The notes below the pieces were generated by a model. That model had not been told where the DNA came from and did no database searches. It saw only the letters and a program-made list of their open reading frames with translations. A stretch of 64,000 nt of DNA, from the NCBI GenBank assembly GCA_949825065.1, contig OX463866.1, positions 15,001 through 79,000 of the forward strand, read 5' to 3'. Origin of the DNA: Odontocerum albicorne. Lineage: Eukaryota; Arthropoda; Insecta; Trichoptera; Odontoceridae. A program made the position numbers and the translations under genes. Shown here piece by piece: positions 1-9,097 of the stretch. Each line of letters begins with the position of its first letter. Position 1 is the first letter of the stretch.

Positions 1-356
1 AAAAAAATAAAAGAGATGAACGAAAGGGACCGTAAAAATACTATACAGGGAACACAACAAGGACAGTAAAGCCGAGGATCTAACCATCAAATCGGAAGGC
101 CAATGTGCCGGCCACCCCGACTGAGTTTACTGCGATTTCTCAGTCATAAGGCAAATGCCGGGGTGGGTCCCAACCAAGTCGTGCGCAGACGCTATCCTAC
201 CCATCCCAATACATAAACATGAATATTGGAACGAACAAATCAGGCAAAACACTCTGGGGAAATGTTCCGCGCAGGTAAGAGCGTGCTGGAACCAAACAAA
301 GGCGCTGATAAGCCCTGTATGCAATACTAGTAGGGCAATCACTTACAACTCAGTCC

Positions 357-396
<40 letters not shown>
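1..396 (+). mobile_element. E0: 3' UTR and poly(A) of a telomere-targeted LINE, cut by the window edge
   Basis: Only the 3' untranslated end is present. It aligns by eye with the 3' UTRs of E1 and E7 (a 'cggaaggcca' block, the motif GTGCGCAGACGC at 181-192 and two hairpins) but is clearly diverged from them, so it is family I-like or a fourth family. Poly(A) runs 358-396 and passes directly into CCTAA repeats. No open reading frame here is credible. Confidence 0.8.
112..166 (+). promoter_or_regulatory. Conserved 3' UTR RNA structure of E0
   Basis: An outer stem CCACCCCG (112-119) pairs with CGGGGTGG (159-166). It encloses a hairpin GACTGAG (119-125) / CTCAGTC (139-145). A second hairpin, GCCCT (312-316) / AGGGC (332-336), lies close to the poly(A). 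The same architecture with compensatory changes recurs in E1, E3, E4, E6, E7 and E8, so it is a candidate recognition site for the element's reverse transcriptase; the role is inferred. Confidence 0.65.
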
Positions 397-399
<3 letters not shown>

Positions 400-1848
400 A
401 ACCTAACCTAACCTAACCTAACCTAACCTAACCTAACCTAACCTAACCTAACCTAACCTAACCTAACCTAACCTAACCTAACCTAACCTAACCTAACCTA
501 ACCTAACCTAACCTAACCTAACCTAACCTAACCTAACCTAACCTAACCTAACCTAACCTAACCTAACCTAACCTAACCTAACCTAACCTAACCTAACCTA
601 ACCTAACCTAACCTAACCTAACCTAACCTAACCTAACCTAACCTAACCTAACCTAACCTAACCTAACCTAACCTAACCTAACCTAACCTAACCTAACCTA
701 ACCTAACCTAACCTAACCTAACCTAACCTAACCTAACCTAACCTAACCTAACCTAACCTAACCTAACCTAACCTAACCTAACCTAACCTAACCTAACCTA
801 ACCTAACCTAACCTAACCTAACCTAACCTAACCTAACCTAACCTAACCTAACCTAACCTAACCTAACCTAACCTAACCTAACCTAACCTAACCTAACCTA
901 ACCTAACCTAACCTAACCTAACCTAACCTAACCTAACCTAACCTAACCTAACCTAACCTAACCTAACCTAACCTAACCTAACCTAACCTAACCTAACCTA
1001 ACCTAACCTAACCTAACCTAACCTAACCTAACCTAACCTAACCTAACCTAACCTAACCTAACCTAACCTAACCTAACCTAACCTAACCTAACCTAACCTA
1101 ACCTAACCTAACCTAACCTAACCTAACCTAACCTAACCTAACCTAACCTAACCTAACCTAACCTAACCTAACTAACCTAACCTAACCTAACCTAACCTAA
1201 CCTAACCTAACCTAACCTAACCTAACTAACCTAACCTAACCTAACCTAACCTAACCTAACCTAACCTAACCTAACCTAACCTAACCTAACCTAACCTAAC
1301 TAACCTAACCTAACCTAACCTAACCTAACCTAACCTAACCTAACTAACCTACCTAACCTAACCTAACCTACCTAACCTAACCTAACCTAACCTAAACCTA
1401 ACCTAACCTAACCTAACCTAACCTAACCTAACCTAACCTAACCTAACCTAACCTAACCTAACCTAACCTAACCTAACCTAAACCTAACCAAACCTAACCT
1501 AACCTAACCTAACCTAACTACCTAACCTAACCTAACCTAACCTAACCTAACCTAACCTAACCTAACCTAACCTAACCTAACCTAACCTAACCTAACCTAA
1601 CCTAACCTAACCTAACCTAACCTAACCTAACCTAACCTACCTAACCTAACCTAACCTAACTAACCTAACCTACTAACCTAACCTAACCTAACTACCTAAC
1701 CTAACCTAACCTAACCTACCTAACCTAACCTAACCTAACCTAACCTAACCTAACCTAACTAACCTAACCTAACCTAACCTACCTAACCTAACCTAACCTA
1801 ACCTAACCTAACCTAACCTAACCTAACCTAACCTAACCTAACCTAACC
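397..1848. repeat. Telomeric (CCTAA)n array, 1.45 kb
   Basis: Uninterrupted CCTAA units run from 397 to about 1170. From there to 1848 variant units appear: CTAA with one C lost, CCTA with one A lost, an extra A, and CCAAA. The complement is TTAGG, the usual insect telomere repeat. It lies between the poly(A) of E0 and the first base of E1. Confidence 0.97.
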
Positions 1849-1881
1849 AGTTGTGATCATACCTTGGTCGAGGAAGCATCG
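1843..1881 (+). promoter_or_regulatory. Putative initiator and downstream promoter at the E1 5' end
   Basis: The junction reads CCAGTT, five of six matches to the arthropod initiator TCAKTY. The +1 A is the first base of the element (1849) and the preceding CC comes from the telomere repeat. At +28 to +33, GCATCG matches five of six positions of the relaxed downstream promoter consensus. The same sequence starts E2 (7928) and E5 (20428). Function is inferred. Confidence 0.4.
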
Positions 1882-2229
1882 TTGTTTCGACGCTCCTCAT
1901 TTTGGTTCACAATTGGCGTTTAAATCTGTTTTACAGAGTTAAAATAACTTGTGTTTTGTGCGGAATTTGACGATCTATCTTTTAGTGTTTTTATTTTTTC
2001 TGTGGCTTCAAAATTGACGGAGATATTTAAAAATAACTTCTGTGAAAAATTACGATAAATTTGACAGTTCAATTCTGACAATCGGAATTTCATAGAAGTG
2101 TTCCAGGGATGATAGGATGGGTAACTAAATAATATATTTCATTTATTATTTTTTTTAATATTATTTTAAATTTTCTAGGTGAGCTGCTCCGTATTCCGTG
2201 GCGCTTCTTTCTGACTGGGCGACGGCCCC

Positions 2230-2580
2230 GGTGGAGTGGTGAGCAGTCGTGATCCAAGAGAGTGGCCAGGAGTTGCGATTCAAGAGAGTGGCCGGGAGCC
2301 AAACTCATGTGCTGCGTTTTGTGAACTCTGTTTAGTGCTTTGGGACCGGAAACACTGTTTAGTGCTGTTTAGTGAAAACTGCTTAGTGCTTTGGGACCGG
2401 AAAATTGTTGGAGAAAATTTTCCGGGTTTTTCCGGCATTTTTCCGAGCTTTTCCGACTTTGTAGGGTTTTCGAAAAATTTCAGGAATTTTCCTGGATCTT
2501 TCAGGATTTCAGGAATATTTTTTTTTCAGGAATTTCAGGATATTTATTTTTCAGGAAATTCAGGAATTTTTTTTCAGGTA
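2230..2580 (+). repeat. E1 5' UTR with short direct repeats and TTTTCCGG/CAGGAATTT motifs
   Basis: The leader carries repeats of 'agagagtggccaggag', of 'ctttgggaccggaaa' and 'gtttagtg', then runs of TTTTCCGG-like and CAGGAATTT-like units. Related TTTTCCGG arrays occur in the leaders of E2 and E6, although the three leaders are otherwise poorly alike. A 120-residue frame through this stretch is low-complexity and not considered coding. Confidence 0.6.
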
Positions 2581-2652
2581 GCAGGAATAACAGCTTAGAG
2601 TTGAACTTGATGAGAGGAGATCTCAACGAGTGGAGCAGCTTGCGATCGCAAC

Positions 2653-3918
2653 ATGTCGGGGACGGAGGAGAGTTCCGTCACCGAAAACACGCCTAGGCCC
2701 CCACGAAAGAAGCGAAGCAGAGTAGCCAAAACCGACCGGATGGAGAAGAACGACACGGAGAGCAGTGGGGACGAGAGCAGCGCCAGGGAAAGGGCTGTTC
2801 AACTTTGCGAAGTGGTCTTGAAAAAAGCCAAATCCCAGGACATCATAAGCGCTATCCTGGAGTTGAAGACCATTATTAATGGCTGGGAGAAGACCCGAAA
2901 CGAGGGGGATGCGAATGCCGGGGCTACCGACAAGGGAACGGGTGTTGAGGACGCCATCAAGGTCCTCAGCGAGAAGATGGACGAAATAAGGGGGGAGGTG
3001 GCTCTCCTAAAAAAGGAGAGCAGAGCGGCTAGGACCCAGCCCCGTCCGGGACCCGCTTCAAGTATGACCGGTGGAGGGAGAGCCCACTCAGGGCCCGTAG
3101 TGGGCGTAGGAGGAGTAGCACACCCATCGGAGGTCCTGCAAAGGGAAAAATCTTATGCATTGGTCGTGTCGAGCACCAATAAAGAGGAGACATCGGAGGC
3201 CATCAAGAAGAAGTTAATCTCGTCTGTCAAGCCGCAAGCGCTCAAGATCGGGATTCAAAAGATTACTGGGGTCTCGATGAATCGAGTAGTGGTGACCTGT
3301 CCCGAGCCTGGCCATATAATAAAGCTTAAAGAGGCTATAATAAAGGATAGCGGATTACGGGCGGAGGAAAGCGGACGCAGACGACCCATCATCATATTTA
3401 AGGGAATAGGGAAGGAGACCAGCGAGGAAGATCTATTTGAGTGCCTCGTTATGCAAAACGAGGCGATTTCTGAAACAACCGGAGAAGCGGACATCAAGCA
3501 GTCGATGCGGATTCTGCGAACGACGAGGAATCGCAGCGATAGACTGAAAAATGTAATCGCTTCGGTGGAGCCCGGTCTAAGGAACGCCCTGCTGAAGCAG
3601 GGCAGAGTCAACATCGGCTTTATTCGGGTGCACGTGGAGGACTGCTCCCCAATAGTGCAATGTTTTAAGTGCCTTGGATTCGGGCACATGACATCGAAAT
3701 GTACTCAGAGCCAAAAATGCATGCACTGTGCGGGGAACCACCGTATCTCCGAATGTCCCACCAGGGAGGACGAATTAACAAAAAAATGCGCCAACTGTTG
3801 CAGGATGAATGCGAGGTCGAGCGCTAAACTGCCAGATGAGCACAGGGCAAACGACAGACAGTGCGGATACCTCCAAAGATTGGAGAAGCGAGCGTGCGAG
3901 ACCATCAATTATGGCTAA
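2653..3918 (+). CDS. E1 ORF1, gag-like nucleic-acid-binding protein
   Basis: A 421-residue protein expected to form the ribonucleoprotein with element RNA and, by analogy with TRAS/SART ORF1 proteins, to direct it to telomeres. The N-terminal ~130 residues are charged, with basic patches and a helical acidic stretch. A middle region resembles the ORF1 of E2 and E6 ('KSYALVVSSTNKEETSEAI', 'IIIFKGIGKETSEEDL'). The C terminus holds zinc knuckles: CFKCLGFGHMTSKC, CMHCAGNHRISEC and a variant third one beginning CANCC. The ATG at 2653 is the first in frame, and its MSGTEESSVTENTPRPPRKK start is identical in E5. The stop at 3916-3918 overlaps the ORF2 start by eight bases, which suggests coupled translation. 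Confidence 0.9.
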   Translation: MSGTEESSVTENTPRPPRKKRSRVAKTDRMEKNDTESSGDESSARERAVQLCEVVLKKAKSQDIISAILELKTIINGWEKTRNEGDANAGATDKGTGVEDAIKVLSEKMDEIRGEVALLKKESRAARTQPRPGPASSMTGGGRAHSGPVVGVGGVAHPSEVLQREKSYALVVSSTNKEETSEAIKKKLISSVKPQALKIGIQKITGVSMNRVVVTCPEPGHIIKLKEAIIKDSGLRAEESGRRRPIIIFKGIGKETSEEDLFECLVMQNEAISETTGEADIKQSMRILRTTRNRSDRLKNVIASVEPGLRNALLKQGRVNIGFIRVHVEDCSPIVQCFKCLGFGHMTSKCTQSQKCMHCAGNHRISECPTREDELTKKCANCCRMNARSSAKLPDEHRANDRQCGYLQRLEKRACETINYG

Positions 3919-6900
3919 CGTGCACGCCGTGTGCGACCCAATCCGAGTGTATCAGGCAAACCTGCAGCGATCGGCATTAGCCCTGGACATGGCCGTTCTG
4001 GGTGACGAGGTTGACGTCTTTCTCCTGCAGGAGCCGTATACCGGGGCCACTGGTAGCGTGCGTGGATTAAGCGGCAGTGTGTTTCAAAGAACCGGGGCCC
4101 AAATGGAGAACCCAAATAAAGCCATGATCTTGATTCGGTCGGACGAGTTGAGAGCAGTCCTACTGTCAGAATTTACGGACTCCAACTCGGTATTCGTGTC
4201 GGTGCACTTGGGGGGACGAAAGCTGATCCTCGGATCGGTCTACGTAGAGCCGCGTGCAAGCCTCGATACGATCCTCGCTAAGATTGAGATAATGGCGTCC
4301 CTCTACAAAGATCACCAATTCGTAGTGGGCGGTGACTTCAATGCCAAGAGCACGTGGTGGGGAAGCGCGAGAACGGACGTTAGGGGCTCCGCCATCACGG
4401 ACCTTTGTGCTGAGCTGGGATGGAGCATCCTTAATGAGGGCGCGACTCCTACCTTCGACACCGTCAGAGGGAACAGAAGACTCGTCTCATTTATAGATGT
4501 GACCATGTGCAGCGGTGGACTCTTGGAGGTGGTCCGAGACTGGCGGGTGGATGGGTCCACTGTCAGTTTCTCTGACCACAACCCTATAGAGTTCACAATA
4601 GTCCCTGATCGAGACCAGGTCATCTGCCCAAACAAAACCAGGAAGTACGCAACGCATAAGGCGAACTGGAATAAATTCCGAGGCAGTATCAGGGACTCCA
4701 TCGCGAATATGGCCGACGATTGGGATGGAATGGGGACCGCTGAGGATGTCGACCGGATGTGCGGTGAGGTCGGTGAGGCCGTCCGGATGGCTTGCGAAGC
4801 AGCGATCCCACTCACGGGGAAACGCCAACGAAGGGTCTGTCCTTGGTGGTCGGAGGAATTGGGGGACCTGAAGAGAGTGACAATCGCAGCGAGACGCAAA
4901 CTGCGCAACTCGGGGGTGATCCGAAGGCCTCTGACCCTTGCGGCCTATCTGCAAGCTAAGGAGGAGTTCAGGAGTGCGGTGCTCGCGGCTAAAACGGCGA
5001 GCTGGAAGGAACACTGCAGAATCCAAAACAGGGAAACGGTTTGGTCCATGCTGCACAGACTGACGGCCCGCCGTAGCGTTCCCATGCCGGCGACGATTAG
5101 GATCAACGGGAGGAGCTGCGGAGACGACGATGAAACCGCTGAAGCAATCCTCCGACATTTCTTCCCAGATGATGACATCACATCTGATACCGAGGCTGAT
5201 GCACAGACCAGACAACTGACCAAGTTCCTGCCGGACTCGGCAGACGAGCCGCCATTCACAATTGCCGAAGTGCAGTCTGCCATTGATGGGATCAGTCCCA
5301 AAAAAGCGCCTGGACTGGACGGAATGACATCGGACATATGCCAACAAGCAGCGAGAGAATGCCCGAAGGAAATAACGGCGATGATGAACGCATGCTTGGC
5401 AGTGGGACGATTTCCGGAGAAATGGAAGGAGTCCAGGGTCGTCCTGATACCCAAACAGGGCAAGATGTCGGATGACATCGGATCCATGCGTCCTATTGGA
5501 CTTATCCCGGTCTTCGGAAGAGTGCTGGAGAGGCTTATAACGGACAGACTTTCGTGGGCACTGAGCAGTGCTGGGGCCATGAGTGACCGACAATACGGGT
5601 TTACGCACCAGAAATCGACGGAGGATGCGCTGAACCGAGCCGTGACAGTGATGAAGGAAGCCCGAAGCAATAAAAAAGTGGCCCTCGTCATTTCCTTGGA
5701 CATCAAAGGCGCCTTTGATCACGCGTGGTGGCCCTATTTACTGCTTCAACTGAAAAAGAAGAACTGCCCACGAAACATCTACAAACTGATTCTGTCATAC
5801 CTGACCGACAGGAAGGTAAGCCTCGTCTTCGGAAACGCCAGGGTGCAGAAAACAACCTCCCTTGGATGTGTGCAAGGCTCCTCCTGCGGACCTATGTTTT
5901 GGAACATCACCCTGGATGAACTATTACAGGAGAGCTTCGAGGATGGGGTACACATCCAGGCGTTTGCAGATGACATAATGCTCATAGCGGTCGGAGTTAC
6001 ACTGAGGGAAGCGGAAATTAAGGCAAATGGAGCGTTGCGGAGAGTGAAGGAATGGGGCAGCAGGAGCAGGCTTGAGTTCTCGGCGGAAAAAACACTCGCG
6101 ATGTGTGTCACCAGAAAGAAGATGGTGCGAGAGGCAGATCTCTTTCTGGGCCAGTCCAGAATAGCAATGGTGCGAAGCTGCAAAGTGCTAGGCGTCATAA
6201 TAGATAAGAATCTAAATTGGGCAGAACACGTCGACTCCGTGTGCCAGAAGATGGGTGGACTGTTTGGAGCAGTCTCAAGAGCAGCAAAACCCACCTGGGG
6301 TCTCTCATCCGAGATTCTTCAGGTGCTCTATAAAGGAGCTATAGAGCCCATTGCTCTCTACTGTTCCAGCATCTGGGGGGAGGCGTGCAAACGGAGGGCA
6401 ATTCGCAGGAAGTTGGGTCAAGCGCAGAGGCCCATGTGCATAAGGATCTGCCGAGGATATCGCACGATCTCGCTGAATTCAGCGATGGCCATCTCCGGCG
6501 TGCCACCTCTTGCTCTTCGAGTCCTGGAAGCAGCCGAACTGTACCGCGTGAAGCGAGGAGCCCCGCTATCGACACTGCCGAGCGACAGAGAATGCATGCT
6601 GCCGGTGAAATGGAGATCTCTCCCACATCCCGCGAAGAGGCATCCTGAAGATATTTGCGGGAAGGAAACACGCGACGACGAGGAATACAACATCTTCACG
6701 GACGGCAGCCTGCTGGATGGAAAGGTTGGGGCAGCGTTCGTGGTGTATAGAGAACGAGCAGAAATTGCCGTTAAGAAATTGAAACTGGCGGATTATTGCT
6801 CAGTTTTTCAAGCGGAGCTGATAGCGATAAAGTCGGCGGTCGACTGGGTCTATAAGAAAGACATATCCGGAACGACAATACGCATCGAGTCGGACTCGTT

Positions 6901-7606
6901 GTCGGGACTCACGGCAATGAGGGATCGCGCAAGCTTGAATCCGATCGTTAGGGAGATTTTCTCTCTCGGCGACCGGGTGAGAGATCGCGACAATATAATC
7001 TACTACCGATGGGTAAAGGGTCACTCGGGGAACCGAGGCAATGACAGGGCCGACGAACTTGCGAGAGCAGCGGGAGCGCTACGGGTGCAACCGTCATACG
7101 ACAATTTTCCAGTGAGCTTCGCTAGGAAGGCACTGAAGGAGAAAACCCGGTACACCTGGAATGTGGAATATCTGACGGACACGGCGGGAGGAATGACGAA
7201 ACGCTTCTTCAAGAGCATCGAGGAGGCGCGCGCGTACGCCAAAATGAGCTCTCTGAGCTTTGAGGTGACACAGGCTCTCACAGGACACGGTGCATTCAGG
7301 CAATACCTTAAGAGATTTAGACTGGCAGACGAAGAAACCTGCCCATGCGATGACAGAACACAACAGACAGTCGAACATGTCCTGCAGGATTGCCCAGCAA
7401 CCGAAAGAGTACGCTTTGAGGCACGGTGCAAATTGAACAGCCAGACCATGAGGATGGAGGATATTAGAAGTTGGTTGATCGACAAGGAGACCTCAGAAGC
7501 CATTCAATGCTACATTAAGACGGCGATCAATGTCATGGTAAGAATGAATGAAAGGGATAGAATGAACACAACGGACACTGACACAGGGAATAATGCCGAG
7601 GACTAA
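3911..7606 (+). CDS. E1 ORF2, endonuclease / reverse transcriptase / RNase H polyprotein
   Basis: A 1231-residue enzyme that should nick the telomere repeat and copy element RNA by target-primed reverse transcription. Domains in order: APE-type endonuclease (residues ~10-230; LLQEPYTG, GGDFNAKSTWWGS, SDHN near 220); reverse transcriptase (~450-760; KKAPGLDG, SLDIKGAFDHAWWP, GCVQGSSCG, AFADD near 684); RNase H (~925-1050; FTDGSLLDG, FQAEL, ESDSLSG, KGHSGNRGNDRADELA); and a CCHC motif near 1143 (CPCDDRTQQTVEHVLQDC). The ATG at 3911 is chosen because it overlaps the ORF1 stop (ATGGCTAA) exactly as in E5, and E2 has the equivalent overlap. The open frame extends upstream to 3809 but only inside ORF1. 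No stop or frameshift is seen. Confidence 0.93.
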   Translation: MANVHAVCDPIRVYQANLQRSALALDMAVLGDEVDVFLLQEPYTGATGSVRGLSGSVFQRTGAQMENPNKAMILIRSDELRAVLLSEFTDSNSVFVSVHLGGRKLILGSVYVEPRASLDTILAKIEIMASLYKDHQFVVGGDFNAKSTWWGSARTDVRGSAITDLCAELGWSILNEGATPTFDTVRGNRRLVSFIDVTMCSGGLLEVVRDWRVDGSTVSFSDHNPIEFTIVPDRDQVICPNKTRKYATHKANWNKFRGSIRDSIANMADDWDGMGTAEDVDRMCGEVGEAVRMACEAAIPLTGKRQRRVCPWWSEELGDLKRVTIAARRKLRNSGVIRRPLTLAAYLQAKEEFRSAVLAAKTASWKEHCRIQNRETVWSMLHRLTARRSVPMPATIRINGRSCGDDDETAEAILRHFFPDDDITSDTEADAQTRQLTKFLPDSADEPPFTIAEVQSAIDGISPKKAPGLDGMTSDICQQAARECPKEITAMMNACLAVGRFPEKWKESRVVLIPKQGKMSDDIGSMRPIGLIPVFGRVLERLITDRLSWALSSAGAMSDRQYGFTHQKSTEDALNRAVTVMKEARSNKKVALVISLDIKGAFDHAWWPYLLLQLKKKNCPRNIYKLILSYLTDRKVSLVFGNARVQKTTSLGCVQGSSCGPMFWNITLDELLQESFEDGVHIQAFADDIMLIAVGVTLREAEIKANGALRRVKEWGSRSRLEFSAEKTLAMCVTRKKMVREADLFLGQSRIAMVRSCKVLGVIIDKNLNWAEHVDSVCQKMGGLFGAVSRAAKPTWGLSSEILQVLYKGAIEPIALYCSSIWGEACKRRAIRRKLGQAQRPMCIRICRGYRTISLNSAMAISGVPPLALRVLEAAELYRVKRGAPLSTLPSDRECMLPVKWRSLPHPAKRHPEDICGKETRDDEEYNIFTDGSLLDGKVGAAFVVYRERAEIAVKKLKLADYCSVFQAELIAIKSAVDWVYKKDISGTTIRIESDSLSGLTAMRDRASLNPIVREIFSLGDRVRDRDNIIYYRWVKGHSGNRGNDRADELARAAGALRVQPSYDNFPVSFARKALKEKTRYTWNVEYLTDTAGGMTKRFFKSIEEARAYAKMSSLSFEVTQALTGHGAFRQYLKRFRLADEETCPCDDRTQQTVEHVLQDCPATERVRFEARCKLNSQTMRMEDIRSWLIDKETSEAIQCYIKTAINVMVRMNERDRMNTTDTDTGNNAED

Positions 7607-7859
7607 AGGTCACATCGGAAGGCCAGAGAGCCGGCCATCCCGACTGAGTTTACTGCGATTCCTCAGTCGTAAGGCAAATGCCGGGATAGGTTCCAAAAAA
7701 GACGTGCGCAGACGCATTCCTATCTATCCCATACACTGCAACACAGGGACAAAGGCACAAAATGTAGAGTATACACAAGGAAAAAAAATAAAATAAATAA
7801 ATCAAATCGTGCTGATAAGCCTTGTATGTAATAAACAAGGCGGCCAAAATCAACTCACT

Positions 7860-7890
<31 letters not shown>
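7607..7890 (+). other. E1 3' UTR and poly(A)
   Basis: It contains the outer stem ATCCCG (7637-7642) / CGGGAT (7682-7687), a perfect inner hairpin CGACTGAG (7641-7648) / CTCAGTCG (7662-7669), the motif GTGCGCAGACGC (7704-7715) and a terminal hairpin GCCTTGT (7819-7825) / ACAAGGC (7835-7841). Poly(A) runs 7861-7890 and joins CCTAA directly. E7 carries a near-identical copy. Confidence 0.75.
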
Positions 7891-7893
<3 letters not shown>

Positions 7894-7927
7894 AACCTAA
7901 CCTAACCTAACCTAACCTAACCTAACC
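7891..7927. repeat. Short telomeric (CCTAA)7 array
   Basis: Seven CCTAA units plus CC separate the E1 poly(A) from the first base of E2. Confidence 0.95.
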
Positions 7928-9097
7928 AGTTGTGATCATACCTTGGTCGAGAGAGCATCGTTGTTTCTGTGCTCTTCGTTTTCGGTTCACGGTTTGCGTT
8001 GCGTGTGCTGTGCGAGGTTTAAATCATAAGTGTTTTGTGCGAAATTTGACGATCTTTCTTTTGGTGCTTTTTTTTTTTCGTGGCTGTAAAATCAGCGGAG
8101 ATATTTAAAAATAACTTTTGTGAATTTTTTGACATTTCAATTCTGACAGATTAACTCCATAGAGGAATGTTCCATAGAAGATGGGGATGTCTTGTTTAAA
8201 TAATTTCTCTTTTTAAATTTTGATATATTTTAATTCTTGTTTTTTTCTTTTCTCTATGTGCTGCTCCGAATTCGGTGGGACTTCTTTCTGGCTGGGCGAC
8301 GGCCCCGGCGGGGCGGTGCGTCGAGGTTAGAGTGAGCGGCCGGGAGCCGTGACTTGAGAGAGCGGCCGGGAGTCGTGACTTGAGAGAGTGGCCAGGAGCC
8401 AAAAGTTTTTCCGGAATTTTCCGGAATTTTCCGGGTTTTTCCGGCATTTTTCCGAGCTTTCCCGACATTTGAGGGTTCCCGAAAATTTTCATTGTTCTCG
8501 GAAAATTTCATTCAATTTTCAAAGCCTCCGAAAAGACTTCACAAGTGTTGAGAGAAGTGATTTCTGTATCTGGAGACTTCAACGAAGAGGATTTCTTGCG
8601 ATTCGCAGGAAGAAATTTTTTTTGTAGTCGAGAGACATCAACGAGAGGGATTTTTTTTAATTCGCAACCCACACTTCCTGCATGTGTATGGAGTTGGGTT
8701 TCGTGTAGAAGAATATATCGCGAAAACGGCGAACTATGTTTGATGATTTCAATTTACTTTTCAACTGTGAACTGTGTTTTAGTGACAATTTTATCTTTGG
8801 TTTTGAACTGTGCTTTTCTTTTTGTTTTCTTTTCATCTTTCTGCAACAGCGTGTTGGACAACTTTTCATTTTTGCCTTTTGACTATGTTTTTCTTTTTTT
8901 TTTTTTTTTGATAACTTTTTATATTTATTTACGAACTCTGAACTGTGTTTGATAACTCTTTAATTTTTTTTTATGATTTGATGTTGTGTGAACTGTGATT
9001 TCAAATTCACTCGGCAATTAATTTTTGCTTTGAACCTTGAACTGTGTTTTTGAGAGACTGTGGGGAGAGAGAGGGAAGGGATTGCTTTTATCTTGCA

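Larger units (their letters stand above)
1849..7890 (+). mobile_element. E1: full-length TRAS/SART-like telomere-specific non-LTR retrotransposon (family I)
   Basis: It has a 5' UTR (1849-2652), ORF1 (2653-3918), ORF2 (3911-7606), a 3' UTR (7607-7860) and poly(A) (7861-7890). It is flanked by CCTAA arrays on both sides. Its first bases, AGTTGTGATCATACC, follow '...CCTAACC' and are shared with E2 and E5, so the 5' end is real and not a truncation. Both ORFs are open and the key catalytic motifs are visible, so it may be competent or very recently active. The site specificity, APE-type endonuclease and C-terminal CCHC motif fit the R1 clade. Insertion in the CCTAA sense resembles what I recall for TRAS elements; that family assignment is an inference. 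Confidence 0.92.

Noticed and set aside
4487..5722. 411-residue antisense frame within E1 ORF2
   Set aside because: A shadow of the GC-rich sense frame, without any recognised motif; similar antisense frames occur over E2 and E4.
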